Assembly: GCA_963839995.1 (NCBI GenBank)
Contig: CAWIXH010000008.1
Coordinates: 62,001 to 126,000 of the forward strand
Source: CAWIUB01 sp963839995
Lineage (GTDB): Bacteria > Actinomycetota > Actinomycetes > Mycobacteriales > Jatrophihabitantaceae
Direction: 5' to 3'
DNA: 64,000 nucleotides
The notes under the pieces were generated by a model that made no database searches, was not told the origin of the DNA, and saw nothing but the letters and a program-made list of their open reading frames with translations. Both the position numbers and the translations under genes were made by a program. Shown here piece after piece: positions 50,788 through 60,003 of this stretch. Each line of letters begins with the position of its first letter. The first letter of the stretch is position 1.

Positions 50788-51807
50788 TCAGTTGATCTGG
50801 GGTTGTAGTTCGGGCTGGTTGATCCAGAACTGGGTCGGCATGAGCGGCGGGTGCGGACGACGACCGAACCGCTCGGGATGAGCATGGTAGGCAACCGTCA
50901 GCGTGTTCTGCCGGTCCTGGTCGATCGCGTCGGCGGTGCCGAAGTGCACCGATGCGGGCGTATGCCAGGCGATCCCGGAATGCCGGTGAATGTAGTTGTA
51001 CTCGTGGAAGAAGCCGGCGCAGAACTGGCGGGCGTGCGCTAGTGAGGCAAAGGATTTCGGGAACTCGGGCAGGTACTTCAAGGTCTTGAACTGCGCCTCG
51101 GAGAAGGGGTTGTCATTGCTGACGCGGGGCCGCGAGTGCGAGCGGGTGACGCCCAGGTCGGCCAGCAACGCCGACACCGGTTTGGAGGTCATCGAGGTGC
51201 CGCGATCGGCGTGCACGGTGTGTGGGACGGCACCGTTGCGCTGGATTGCTTCGGCGATGAAGTCCTTGGCCAGCAGGGAATCCTCGACCGGGGAGATGAT
51301 CCAGGACGGGTTGAACCGGGAGAAGATGTCGATCAGCACATACAGCTGGTAGAAGATCCCCTTGCTCGGGCCGCGCAGCTTCGTGATGTCCCATGTCCAC
51401 ACCTGCGACGGACCGTTGGCCAGCAGCTCGGGTTTGACCTTGGTCGGGTGGGTGGCCTGCCGGCGCCGTTCGCGGCTCTGCCCGGCCTGGCGAGCGATCC
51501 GATACATCGACGACGGCGAGCACAGGTAGCGGCCCTCGTCCAGTTCCCGCGCCCAGATCTGCCCGATCGACAGATCCGCGTAAGCCGGGCTGTTGATCAG
51601 CGTGAGCACCGCGGCCCGCTCGATAGACGTCAGCGCCTGCCCGTTGTCCGGCACCAGGCGCGCGGGGCGTGGGCCGTGCACCGGTCCGCGGGCGCGTCGG
51701 TAGTGGGTGGCGCGAGCCCGGCCGATCAGCGCACAGGCCTTGCTGGTCGACACCGTAGCGGCGCGCAGCTCGGCGAACGCGGTGTTCATCGCGTCGTCGA
51801 CGAGCAC
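50788..51807 (-). CDS. IS3-family OrfB (integrase), copy 2
   Basis: The 339-residue integrase is complete: HTH_21-like N-terminus (CALIGRARATHYRRARGPVH), rve domain with VWTWDITKLRGPSKG (Asp 1), TVHADRGTSMTSKPVSALLA (Asp 2), NPFSEAQFKTLKYLPEFP (Glu), and the C-terminal HPERFGRRPHPPLMPTQFWI. It starts within orfA at a GTG, fitting production by frameshift or by coupled initiation. This copy is probably active. Confidence 0.93.
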   Translation of the reverse strand: MLVDDAMNTAFAELRAATVSTSKACALIGRARATHYRRARGPVHGPRPARLVPDNGQALTSIERAAVLTLINSPAYADLSIGQIWARELDEGRYLCSPSSMYRIARQAGQSRERRRQATHPTKVKPELLANGPSQVWTWDITKLRGPSKGIFYQLYVLIDIFSRFNPSWIISPVEDSLLAKDFIAEAIQRNGAVPHTVHADRGTSMTSKPVSALLADLGVTRSHSRPRVSNDNPFSEAQFKTLKYLPEFPKSFASLAHARQFCAGFFHEYNYIHRHSGIAWHTPASVHFGTADAIDQDRQNTLTVAYHAHPERFGRRPHPPLMPTQFWINQPELQPQIN

Positions 51808-52250
51808 GGCGTGCCCGTGCTCTCGGAGATGGTCTCCAAGAGCCCTTGCAGTTTTCCCATGATCTCCACCACCGCCTGCGACTTGGCCAACTCACGGCTC
51901 AGTCGCTGGTTCTCCGCCCGCAGCCGGCCGGGATCATCCTTGCCGCCAGCTGCCGCCGCGCGGTGCGCCCGCCGCGGCGCTGAGGCACCGCGTGCCAACG
52001 CGTCGCGGACGATCGTCCACTCCCGGATCTGGGACTGGTACAGGCCCTCACGCCGCAGCACCGCCGCCTTGCTGCCGTGCGGCGCCGCCTCGTACTCGGC
52101 CACCACCCGGGCCCGGTACTCCGCGGTGAACGAGCGGCGCACCGGACGCGCCGCCGGATCAGACGCTGCTTCTATCGGGCCGGCCGCCGGATGATCAACA
52201 CCACCGGGAAGGGCTGAAATTCTGCTGCTCACGAGACTGTCTCCTGTCAT
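51786..52250 (-). CDS. IS3-family OrfA, copy 2
   Basis: The 154-residue DNA-binding protein has a helix-turn-helix (FTAEYRARVVAEYEAAPHGS, AAVLRREGLYQSQIREW) and a leucine-zipper-like helix (RLRAENQRLSRELAKSQAVV). Its 3' end overlaps orfB by 22 bases. Confidence 0.88.
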   Translation of the reverse strand: MTGDSLVSSRISALPGGVDHPAAGPIEAASDPAARPVRRSFTAEYRARVVAEYEAAPHGSKAAVLRREGLYQSQIREWTIVRDALARGASAPRRAHRAAAAGGKDDPGRLRAENQRLSRELAKSQAVVEIMGKLQGLLETISESTGTPCSSTTR

Positions 52251-52309
52251 GCCCTCACGGGTGGCCCGGGGCTCCGGGGTGTCTCAACACAGCCTGACAG
52301 GGAGGGGTC

Positions 52310-52628
52310 TTACCTTTCTCGGAACGCCCGTCGGCGTTCAACTGTACTTACGCAGCATCCAAGACGGTGTGAACAAGCTCAGGTCGGTGCTGGACGACTC
52401 AGCCCGCCGATGCACCGGAACCAACACGGAGAAGTGGATCGTCGCTGGATACTCGCAGGGCGCCCTGGTTGTGAACAAGACTGTACGCAGCTACGCGGCC
52501 TCCCGTTTCGCTCAGATCGACCTCATAGCGGACCCAGACCGCACGAGGGACGCTGTCGGCAAGCCCATCGGGTCGGCCGGCCCCGGCTCCGGCATCTACT
52601 CGCTGAGCGTAACCATTCACCTGTTACC
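52310..52628 (+). pseudogene. Wall-anchored cutinase-like protein, part 2 of 3
   Basis: It reads TFLGTPVGVQLYLRSIQDGV, then WIVAGYSQGALVVNKTVRSY with the GYSQG nucleophile elbow of cutinases, and RFAQIDLIADPDRTRDAVGK. After IHLLP it is interrupted at 52628 by the IS66-type element. A short residual frame would stop 7 bases into the IS. Confidence 0.88.
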
Positions 52629-54135
52629 AGTGTGACTGGTGTGGCGAGCAGCGGCGTGTCGGCTTGATCTTGGTTGGCTGGCCTCGATCATGCTCGTGTG
52701 GCCGGGATGGAGCAGTTGTCGCGTGAGCAGCTGCTGGTGGTGGTGGCCGAGCAGGCCCGCGTGATCGAGGGGCAGTCGGCGCGGATCGAGGCGCTGACGG
52801 CTCAGGTTGCGGAGCTGACCCGGCGGCTGGGGCAGAACTCGGGCAACTCGTCGCTTCCGCCGTCCTCGGACCGGTTCGGCAAGCCGAAGCGTGACCGGCG
52901 GGCAGGTTCGGCTCGCAAGCCGGGCAAGCAGCCTGGCGCACCGGGCTCGGCGCTGGAGTATGTGGCCGACCCGGACGAGGTGGTCGAGCACGTGCCGGCC
53001 GCATGCGGTGGCTGCGGGGCCGGGCTGGACGGTGCCGAGGACGCCGGGATGATCATCAGGCAGGTCCGCGATGTGCCGCTGGTCAAGGTGAAGATCACCG
53101 AGCATCGCCTGCACAAGCGGGCTTGCGGCTGCGGCAGGATAACCACCGCGCCCGCCCCGGTGGGGGTGGACGGCCCGGTCTGTTACGGGTCGAACCTGCG
53201 CGCGATCGCGGTGTATCTGGTGGTGTTCCAGCACGTGCCGGTGGAGCGGGCCGCCGGGTTGATCGCCGACCTGACCGGCGCGGGCGTCTCGACCGGCTGG
53301 GTGTCCGCCCAGGTCGCGCGCACCGCCGAGGCGCTGGCCGAGGTGGAGAAGCTGATCAAGACGCTGATCACGCTGGCCGCGGTGCTCGGCGTCGATGAGA
53401 CCACCGTGAACGTGGCCGGGCGCAAGCAGTGGCTGCACGTGGCGCGCACCGACCTGCTCACCGCCTACCACCTCGACCCCAGCCGCGGCCGCGGCGCGGT
53501 CGACTGTTTCGGGGTGCTGCCCGGCTACGCCGGCGTCGCCGTGCACGACGCGCTGTCGGTCTACGACGGCGCGGCCTACGCCACCGCCCGCCACGCCCTG
53601 TGCGGGGCGCACCTGATCCGCGAGCTCACCGCGGTCGCCGAGCAGCACCCAGACGCGATCTGGCCGGGCCAGGCCCGTTCCGCGCTCGCAGACCTGGCCA
53701 GCGCCGCCCGTGCGGCCCGAGACGAAGGGCTGAACCTCATCCCGCCCGAACAGGCCGCGCAACCGCTGCTGCTGTTCCGCCATGCCGTGCTGGTCGGCCT
53801 GGCCGAACACCGCCGGTCGCCCGGGCGCAAGCAGTCCAAGGCGCGCAACCTGCTCGAACGCCTGCGCGACCGCGAGGATGAGATCCTGCGCTTCACCACC
53901 GACCTCGCCGTGCCGTTCACCAACAACGGCAGCGAACGCGACCTGCGCCCGGTCAAGACCCAGATCAAGATCTCCGGCTGTCACCGCGCCGCCACCGGCG
54001 CCGCCAACTGGCTACGCGTCCGCGGATACATCTCCACCGTCCGCAAACACGACAACGACATCCTCACCGCGCTCCGCGACGCCATCACCGGAAACCCCTG
54101 GCAACCACCGAAATCAGTGCTCGCCACCTGAATGC
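52629..54135 (+). mobile_element. IS66-type element inside the cutinase gene
   Basis: About 1507 bp. TTACC occurs at both edges (52624-52628 and 54136-54140), and removing one copy with the IS restores HLLP-LSTPGANALPG in frame. GTGGCGAGCA is present in inverted order near both ends. IS66 elements usually give 8-bp target repeats, so the 5-bp repeat is unusual and the exact ends are provisional. Confidence 0.7.
52707..54131 (+). CDS. IS66-family transposase (TnpC-like)
   Basis: The 474-residue protein has an N-terminal leucine-zipper-like helix (VIEGQSARIEALTAQVAELT), the LGQNSGNSSLPPSSD motif of IS66 transposases, a zinc ribbon (CGGCGAGL...ACGCGRI), and a DDE domain with VLGVDETTVNVAGRKQWLHV, VHDALSVYDGAAYATARHAL and VPFTNNGSERDLRPVKTQIK. 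No TnpA/TnpB partner is present, as in the short actinobacterial IS66 branch. The element is probably intact. Confidence 0.93.
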   Translation: MEQLSREQLLVVVAEQARVIEGQSARIEALTAQVAELTRRLGQNSGNSSLPPSSDRFGKPKRDRRAGSARKPGKQPGAPGSALEYVADPDEVVEHVPAACGGCGAGLDGAEDAGMIIRQVRDVPLVKVKITEHRLHKRACGCGRITTAPAPVGVDGPVCYGSNLRAIAVYLVVFQHVPVERAAGLIADLTGAGVSTGWVSAQVARTAEALAEVEKLIKTLITLAAVLGVDETTVNVAGRKQWLHVARTDLLTAYHLDPSRGRGAVDCFGVLPGYAGVAVHDALSVYDGAAYATARHALCGAHLIRELTAVAEQHPDAIWPGQARSALADLASAARAARDEGLNLIPPEQAAQPLLLFRHAVLVGLAEHRRSPGRKQSKARNLLERLRDREDEILRFTTDLAVPFTNNGSERDLRPVKTQIKISGCHRAATGAANWLRVRGYISTVRKHDNDILTALRDAITGNPWQPPKSVLAT

Positions 54136-54140
54136 TTACC

Positions 54141-54753
54141 GCTGAGCACCCCTGGCGCTAACGCGCTTCCTGGCCCATTCGGCTCGGCAACCGTCACCTT
54201 GTGCGATCATGGTGACGTTGTCTGCGACGCGAGCCATGTGAATCGCAACGGGGTAACCACGCATCTGTCCTACGCCAAACCGCTGGGTGATCAACAGCTG
54301 TTAATCGCAATGGGCGCCCACGCAGCGGTCGCGACAGGCTTCGCAACGCTGCCGCCATTCGGAGGCCCCATCATCATCAACGGGTCAGGCGGCCTCCAGG
54401 GTACCGTCGCGCCTGGCAACTCGATCCAGCTCTCAATCGGCGGCCTAATGCCTGGCGAGGGTGTACACATCGTCGTCCACTCGACACTCGTCGACCTCGG
54501 CTGGAGCAAGGCGAATAGCAAGGGCACGCTGACATACAAATTCACCGTCCCCGCCGGGTTGGCGGCAGGCGCGCACGAGCTGGTATTCATCACGGGCAGT
54601 GGCAATCTGACTGTGCCATTTGCGATCAAGGCGCCCGCCGCGCCAGAACTGGCGGCAACTGGTACGAACACATGGCGCATCGCCTGGCTCGGAGTGGTGC
54701 TACTGATACTTGGCCTCGCGTTGTACCTGCCCGCGCGCCGTCAGCCTCAGTGA
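54141..54753 (+). pseudogene. Wall-anchored cutinase-like protein, part 3 of 3
   Basis: It completes the cutinase domain (VTLCDHGDVVCDASHVNRNG, with the Asp of CDHGD and the His of ASH as likely catalytic residues, then THLSYAKP). An Ig-like domain follows (SIQLSIGGLMPGEGVHIVVH ... KFTVPAGLAAGAHELVFITG). The end carries a sorting signal LAATG, a hydrophobic helix (WLGVVLLILGLALYLP) and a basic tail ARRQPQ. LAXTG is the class E sortase motif of actinobacteria, so the intact protein would be attached to the wall. Confidence 0.88.
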
Positions 54754-54825
54754 GGATCGCACCCATCACGCTCAGCAACTTGCGCGTCAGGCAGGCGGCG
54801 GCTTCGATGCGCGCAGGTACTGTGC

Positions 54826-55740
54826 TCGCGGTGCGGCGCGATCAGGGAAGCGGCCGCCCGTGATCAACAGGGCGGGCCGTTGTGTCCGAACTGCATGATC
54901 AGCGACCCAGCCAACCAAGAGACCTGCACAGGCTGCGGGCGACGCCGCCGGGTCAGCACCCGCACTCCGAACGGGCCGCTGTGTCAAACCTGCCGCCCGG
55001 TCACCACGGTGATTTGCTCGATCTGCGGCCGGTCGGCACCGGGCGTGATCTCCACGGCCACCGGTAAGCCGTGGTGCCACGCGTGCAGCAAGCGGCGGGC
55101 CCGCTGCATCGGCTGCGGCCTGGTCCGACTCGTCCGGGGTGGGACGCGTGGCGAACCGCTCTGCGCCACCTGCGCCCGCCCGGGCGCCAACTTTTTGCAC
55201 GCCTGTCCCGGCTGCGGCGAACACACTGCGCAACGGCGACGTTCCTGCGGCCGGTGCATGCTGCGGCGCCGGCTGCAGCAGCTGCTGTGTGACGACAGCG
55301 GCTCGATCCACCCCCAGCTGCAGGCCCTGCACGATCACCTCGCCCAACACGAGCGGCCCGTGCTGGTCTGGCTGAACAAACGCGGCGCGTCGCAAACTTT
55401 GGCGGAGCTGGCCGTCGGCAAGCGGCCCTTGACGCACGACGCGCTCGACGAACTGCCCGACAGCAAACCGCTGCGGCACCTGCGCAGCGTCCTCGTGTCC
55501 ATCGGCGCGCTGCCCGCACGCGACGAGCAGATGTTCCGCCTCGAGCGCTGGATCGACACGATGCTCGCCGAACGCCTCAACGCTGACGAACGGCAACTGC
55601 TGCACCGCTACGCCATCTGGCACGTGCTCCGGCGCTTGCGCGGCCGGCTGCGCGGCGCGCACGCCACCTACGAGCAGGTCGTGGCCGCCCGCCGCAACAT
55701 CACCGCCGCCATCGCGCTGCTCGACTGGCTCGCCGACCCC
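54826..55740 (+). pseudogene. Zinc-ribbon gene fragment, third copy
   Basis: From CSRCGAIREAAARD to AARRNITAAIALLDWLAD it matches about residues 262-565 of the 815-residue protein at 8494, including five ribbons (CPNC, CTGC/CQTC, CSIC/CHAC, CIGC/CATC, CPGC/CGRC). The recombinase-like C-terminal domain is missing; the frame runs on into an IS3 integrase end. The open frame begins at about 54880. Confidence 0.85.
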
Positions 55741-56148
55741 GCCGCCGCCGGCCAGGTGCCGCTGCTGCTCGCGATCAGCGACAACGGCCCGCAGATGCGC
55801 TCCTACGACACCCGCGAGCTCCTCGCCGCCGTCGCGATCGCCCAACAGTTCGGCCGCCCGCACACCCCGCAAGACCAAGCCTGGATCGAGACCCTGTTCG
55901 GACATGTCAAAGGCGAGTGGCCACACCTGGAGAAGATCAACGACCCCGGCCAGCTGGAACGCGAACTCGACCGCGTCCGGCACGAATACGACACGGTGCG
56001 CGTGCACGAGGGCATCGGCTACGTCACCCCCGACGACGAACACCACGGCCGCGGCACGGCCATCAGAGCCGCCCGCCGCGCCGGCCTGGCCACCGCCCGA
56101 CAACAACGCCTTGCCACCAACCGCGAGCCTCGAAAGGATCACTCATGA
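55741..56148 (+). pseudogene. IS3-family OrfB, C-terminal fragment fused to the zinc-ribbon fragment
   Basis: AISDNGPQMRSYDTRELLAA carries the second catalytic Asp and TPQDQAWIETLFGHVKGEWP the Glu, followed by RVHEGIGYVTPDDEHHGRG. The first half of the integrase is absent. The join with the zinc-ribbon frame at about 55740 is in frame, giving one continuous 422-codon reading frame from 54880. Confidence 0.85.
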
Positions 56149-56721
56149 CAGGCCGCCAGTGGCTGGGTATTACGACCCCGAACTGGTGCATTTGGTCAGA
56201 AACACCTCGCCCGCGTGGTGCAGCACCGTACGCGCATCCTCCCGGCCCAGACCGATCAGATACGGCACGACAACTCCCTCACCGTCGGCGACCGCCGCCG
56301 GCACCGCGGACGCCTTGACACCCGTGCGGCCTGCTCCCGGGCCTCGGTGCCGACGCCGATATCCAGCCGAAGGTCGCAGTGGCCCGACGCATTTTCCGGC
56401 GTCGAGAACGGAACGCCCGACGAGTGCCGGCGCCCTGCACGAGCGTCGTCACACGGGTCGAGATCGGGTTGAGCGCGCGACGTACCCACGCTGGATCGGA
56501 CCCATGGCGTGCTCATCGTCCCACGACAACTCGAAGACGATTAAGACGATCTCGACTGCGCACATTTCGCGCAGTAGTTTCAACACCACGCCCCCAGCCA
56601 CCCCGCGCGCCAAGTCGGCGATCGCGCCGGTTTGCCTGATCAGGGCCGTGCGAGGCGCACCGCTCTGGTGTTCACCACACGTGGTTCACGTCGACCCGCG
56701 CGGCCACTCTGCGCTGCGCGC
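56149..56721. other. Degenerate region after the chimeric frame
   Basis: No complete gene. On the minus strand about 65 codons around 56460-56660 read ALIRQTGAIADLARGVAGGV and VLKLLREMCAVEIVLIVFEL before a stop, which may be a gene remnant, but I cannot name it. Possibly debris of several ISs. Confidence 0.3.
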
Positions 56722-57771
56722 CTACTCGGGCGCGGATCGCCAGCCAGTTACCGAGCCTCCGGCGTTTGGGTCGTTGTGCCACCGCTGCGGGCCGGAGGTC
56801 GTGGCGAGGACGTCGGTCAGCCACCAAGTCTGGTCCGGGTTCCAGCCCGCGAGCACCGTCGCGGCATCCTCGGCGGCGAGGGGCAAGGCACGGGTGGCGG
56901 TGGTGAGGTACCCGGCCACGGACAGATGTACGGCGTCCCAGTCGTCGGCGACTGCACGCCAGTCCGGGATGTGCCAGCTCCCGGCTCGCCCGGTGGTCTG
57001 GTACCAGTCGTGGCGTCGGGCGGTGCTGACATCGAGCGGGTACTGGTCGACGAGGCGAGTCCACGCGTCAGGTCGGTCGATCTCCCACACCCTCGCCGAC
57101 CGGATCGCCATCAGCGGCCATATCAACGCCTCACGTTGCCCAGGGCTGTCCTCCCGCCACGCGAGTTCGACCGCGCCGAGCCCGGGAATCGCCCGGGTGG
57201 TGGTCACCAGCGACGCCATCGCCGGTGTCGACCACCAGCGGCCGCTGAACGGTGCGACCGGATCAGCCGGCCGGTTCAGGGCCGCGTCGCGATCGTCTTC
57301 GAGGGTCTGCTCGCGCCACCGCTGGAGCCGTTCCGCGGCGCCCGCCAGAACGGGGGTCGACGCATCCTGGCCGTCGATCCAGCTCACGTAACGCAACCCG
57401 TGCAAATCGAGCGGGCTACTCCACCATGCAGCTGCCGGCGCGCTTGCCACCGCGGCTGCGATCGGCCGCAACGCTTCCACTACGTCCGGATCCGCCGCGG
57501 CCACGTCCTGCTCATCCGGAGGCTGCCAGTACATGGCATGGCTGACGGTCTGATCCACCGCCTCCACGAACGCAATCGGATCGCGCCACGCCATCACCGC
57601 TCCGGCGTCAACAGCGTGCAGCGCGCGCACCAGATCCCCGCGCCGAGCCGGCGAAGGCTCCCACGCCGCATGCAGCCACGCCGACCACACCAGCTGATCC
57701 AGCTGGTGCGCGACCGCCAAACACGAGCCGCGCCCCCGCGGACCGACCAGCAGATCATCGGCACCCAACAC
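56722..57771 (-). CDS. Conserved actinobacterial protein of unknown function
   Basis: The 349-residue frame from the GTG at 57771 reads VLGADDLLVGPRGRGSCLAV and is Trp-rich throughout: SAWLHAAWEPSPARRGDLVR, FVEAVDQTVSHAMYWQPPDE, PFSGRWWSTPAMASLVTTTR, RVWEIDRPDAWTRLVDQYPL and NPDQTWWLTDVLATTSG. No signal peptide, membrane helix or catalytic motif is evident. I believe similar hypothetical proteins occur in other actinobacteria, but no function is known to me. The frame is open further upstream, but that part overlaps the lipoprotein and arsA remnants. Confidence 0.7.
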   Translation of the reverse strand: MLGADDLLVGPRGRGSCLAVAHQLDQLVWSAWLHAAWEPSPARRGDLVRALHAVDAGAVMAWRDPIAFVEAVDQTVSHAMYWQPPDEQDVAAADPDVVEALRPIAAAVASAPAAAWWSSPLDLHGLRYVSWIDGQDASTPVLAGAAERLQRWREQTLEDDRDAALNRPADPVAPFSGRWWSTPAMASLVTTTRAIPGLGAVELAWREDSPGQREALIWPLMAIRSARVWEIDRPDAWTRLVDQYPLDVSTARRHDWYQTTGRAGSWHIPDWRAVADDWDAVHLSVAGYLTTATRALPLAAEDAATVLAGWNPDQTWWLTDVLATTSGPQRWHNDPNAGGSVTGWRSAPE

Positions 57772-57781
57772 GATGCAGAAG

Positions 57782-57901
57782 CTACCCCCGGGGGGGAATC
57801 CTGCAGCCCGGCTTGTCAACAGCAGGCTTGCTCGCTGGCCCGCCAGCTTGGTCATTCGAACCTCCGCAGCCGACGATGAGCACGAGGAGGCAGGCGAACA
57901 T
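57782..57901 (-). pseudogene. Lipoprotein gene remnant
   Basis: The minus strand encodes MFACLLVLIVGCGGSNDQAG and about 20 more residues: a signal peptide with lipobox VGC and a Gly/Ser/Asp-rich linker. It stops at a run of G/C (57785-57795) next to the conserved gene. Only the first 39 residues remain. Confidence 0.55.
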
Positions 57902-57904
57902 GCC

Positions 57905-58404
57905 ACACGACGATTGGCGCTGCAGCGACAGTTCTCCCGCGTTATCGGCGAGTCCGGCCGCCAGTTCGTCGTCGTGGACATCGCACCCACCGGGCACACC
58001 CTGCTGCTGCTCGACGCCGCCGGCTCCTACCACCGGGAAGTGACCCGCCAACTCGCCGCCGGCATGCAGTTCCGCACCCCGCTCATGCAGCTGCAAGACC
58101 CGGCGCGGACCAAGGTCCTGCTCATCACGCTGCCCCGAGCCGACCCCGGTGCTGGAAGCCCAGGCGCTGCAGCACGACCTCGAACGCGCCGGCATCCACC
58201 CCTGGGCATGGATCATCAACAACTCGATCGGCACCGCCCACCCGGGCTCGGCCTTCCTCCTGCCGCGCGACGGGCGAGATCGAACACATCGAGCAGGTCC
58301 GAAAACTCACCGAACGGCTCGCCGTCATCGCATTGCGGGCCACGGAACCGGTCGGCGAGGCACGCCTCGCGCAGCTGACCGGCACACTCACTCAGCCCGC
58401 CTGA
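57905..58404 (+). pseudogene. arsA: Arsenical pump ATPase ArsA, C-terminal fragment
   Basis: LALQRQFSRVIGESGRQFVV, then VDIAPTGHTLLLLDAAGSYH (the DTAPTGHTL signal of ArsA with Ile for Thr) and FRTPLMQLQDPARTKVLLIT are typical of the second half of ArsA. One extra C near 58130 shifts the frame, which continues as VLEAQALQHDLERAGIHPWA and IINNSIGTAHPGSAFLLPR. Another indel near 58265 leads into IEHIEQVRKLTERLAVIALR and the end. The Walker A half is absent. Confidence 0.82.
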
Positions 58405-58483
58405 CCCGTCGGTGACCTTCGCCCCTGCCGGAACAGGCCCTGTCGCGCCGACGATGACCGAGAACCCGAAGGAGGCGCGCGTG

Positions 58484-58765
58484 ATGCGTTACGGGATCAC
58501 CGAACGAGGCGAAGACGTCGAGATCCGGCTACGGCAGACCGGCGGGCACACGCCCCGGCTGCTGGCCTCCTTCCAGGACTGCCAGCAAGGCCGATGCGGC
58601 TGCCCCACCGACCAGTACGACCGCCTCGAAAACATGACGGTCCACACCGGCGCGGACGACCTCGCCATCCAGCTGCGCCCACGCGCGGGCGAACGGCTCG
58701 ATATCGGCCAGCTGCAGGAATGCCTGGACTACACCATCGCCGAGGCCGAGCGCGACACCGACTGA
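58484..58765 (+). CDS. Small Cys-containing protein downstream of arsA
   Basis: The 93-residue protein has AAGGAGG at the right distance before ATG 58484. It contains FQDCQQGRCGCPTDQYDRLE, a Cys cluster suited to metal or metalloid binding, and a helical tail LQECLDYTIAEAERDTD. I associate it with arsenic or heavy-metal loci only by position. It converges with the cation-efflux fragment, ending 1 base from it. Confidence 0.6.
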   Translation: MRYGITERGEDVEIRLRQTGGHTPRLLASFQDCQQGRCGCPTDQYDRLENMTVHTGADDLAIQLRPRAGERLDIGQLQECLDYTIAEAERDTD

Positions 58766-58766
58766 G

Positions 58767-59171
58767 CTACCGCGCGCTGAGCTTCGCCGGGGACGGGCAT
58801 TCGAGTTCCAGGGTGACGTTGCTGATCGCGAACCGGTCGGCCAGCACGGCCTGGACGCGGTCGGCGCTGTGCTGGGCGTCGCGCAGTAACGGTTCGCCGG
58901 TGATGACGATGTGCGCGGACAGGGCCGGTACGTCGGAGGCCAGGTTCCACAGGTGGAGGTGGTGGACGTCGGTGACGGTGTCGACGTCGAGCATCGCGGT
59001 GCGCACCTGCTCGGGGTCGAGGCCGCGGGGTGCGCCTTCCATGAGCACCTGGGTGGTGTCGCGCAGCAGCCGCACGCCGGCCCACAGCACGAGTGCGGCG
59101 GTCAGCAGCGACATGGTCGGGTCGGCGCGCTGCCAGCCGAGGGTGATCACCAGCACGCCGGCGGTGATCGC
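58767..59171 (-). pseudogene. Cation diffusion facilitator (CzcD-like), C-terminal fragment
   Basis: AITAGVLVITLGWQRADPTM is the end of the membrane domain, followed by the cytoplasmic domain: TTQVLMEGAPRGLDPEQVRT, VTDVHHLHLWNLASDVPALS and a ferredoxin-like fold. The first four or five helices are missing. The fragment joins the acr3 gene at about 59171, one frame off. Confidence 0.85.
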
Positions 59172-60003
59172 GGTTGAGCCAGGTCGCCAGCACCAGGGTG
59201 ATCGCGAGGAACAGCGCGTTGGGCACCAGCAGCAGCACCGTGGTCCACTTGTGCACGATCAGCCCGGCCTTGGCGAAGAAGATCAGGAAGATGATCGCGA
59301 ACATGGCCAGCAGCGAGGCTGCCGAGAAGGCCGGTTGCAGCCGTTTGAGCACCGCCTCGCCGCGGCTGCGGGTGATGGCGTGGCGGGTCAGCCAGCCGGC
59401 GAGCATCGGGGCGAGCAGCACTTCCAGGATCGAGATGAGCATGTCGTGGATCGGGATGGGCACCGAGTACTGGGCGGCGAACACCCCCATCCACAGCGGC
59501 ACCGCGGCGACGGCGAGCAGGAAGCTGGCGCCGACGATGACGGTGGCCAGTTCGACGTCGCCGCGGGCCAGGCCGGTGTAGGCGATGCTCATGCTCGAAC
59601 ACGGCACCACCATGACCAGCAGGAACCCGAGCGCGAGCATCGGGTCGTGCAGGAACAGGTGGGCCAGTCCGTAGCCGAACAGCGGCGCCCACACGAAGTT
59701 GTAGACGACGGCGAGCAGCAGCCCGCGCAGGTTTCGCCCGGCGCGGGCCAGCGCCTCGACCCGCAGGTTGACCATCATCGGGTAGATGACGAAGAACACC
59801 GCGACGGTGGTCAGGTCCGAGCTCAGCCCGGTGTGTGCCTTCGACCAGCCGGCGTTCGGGTAGCCCAGCGCGACACCGGCGGCCATCGCGGCCAGCGCGT
59901 AGCCGATCAGCCAGCGGCTCAGGTGCTGCTGGAGCCGCGCCGGTCGCGGCGCGCCCGGTGGTCGAAGTGCGGACGGGGCCGGGGTGATCGGTGGCGCGCT
60001 CAT
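59172..60003 (-). pseudogene. acr3: Arsenite efflux transporter ACR3-type, 3' truncated
   Basis: About 277 residues of a BASS-type transporter: GVALGYPNAGWSKAHTGLSS, FFVIYPMMVNLRVEALARAG, YNFVWAPLFGYGLAHLFL, MVVPCSSMSIAYTGLARGDV (with the Cys conserved in arsenite carriers) and IFLIFFAKAGLIVHKWTTVL. The last one or two helices are gone; after LATWLN the sequence switches to the cation-efflux fragment. As written, translation continues about 150 residues out of frame. It follows the thioredoxin-like gene with an ATGA overlap. Confidence 0.85.

Larger units (their letters stand above)
50755..52306 (-). mobile_element. IS3-family element, copy 2 (complete)
   Basis: 1552 bp with ends CGCTATCTGTCAAG and, inverted, CCCTCCCTGTCAGG. 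The target repeat GTC is at 50752-50754 and 52307-52309. It interrupts the cutinase gene; removing the IS and one GTC restores ...AEL G LTFLG... in frame. It is virtually identical to copy 1. Confidence 0.92.

Noticed and set aside
52617..53984. A 455-codon minus-strand frame
   Set aside because: It is antisense to the IS66-type transposase, which has complete catalytic motifs.
54787..56142. A 451-codon minus-strand frame
   Set aside because: It is antisense to the zinc-ribbon/IS3 chimera. Its apparent length comes from GC-rich third positions.
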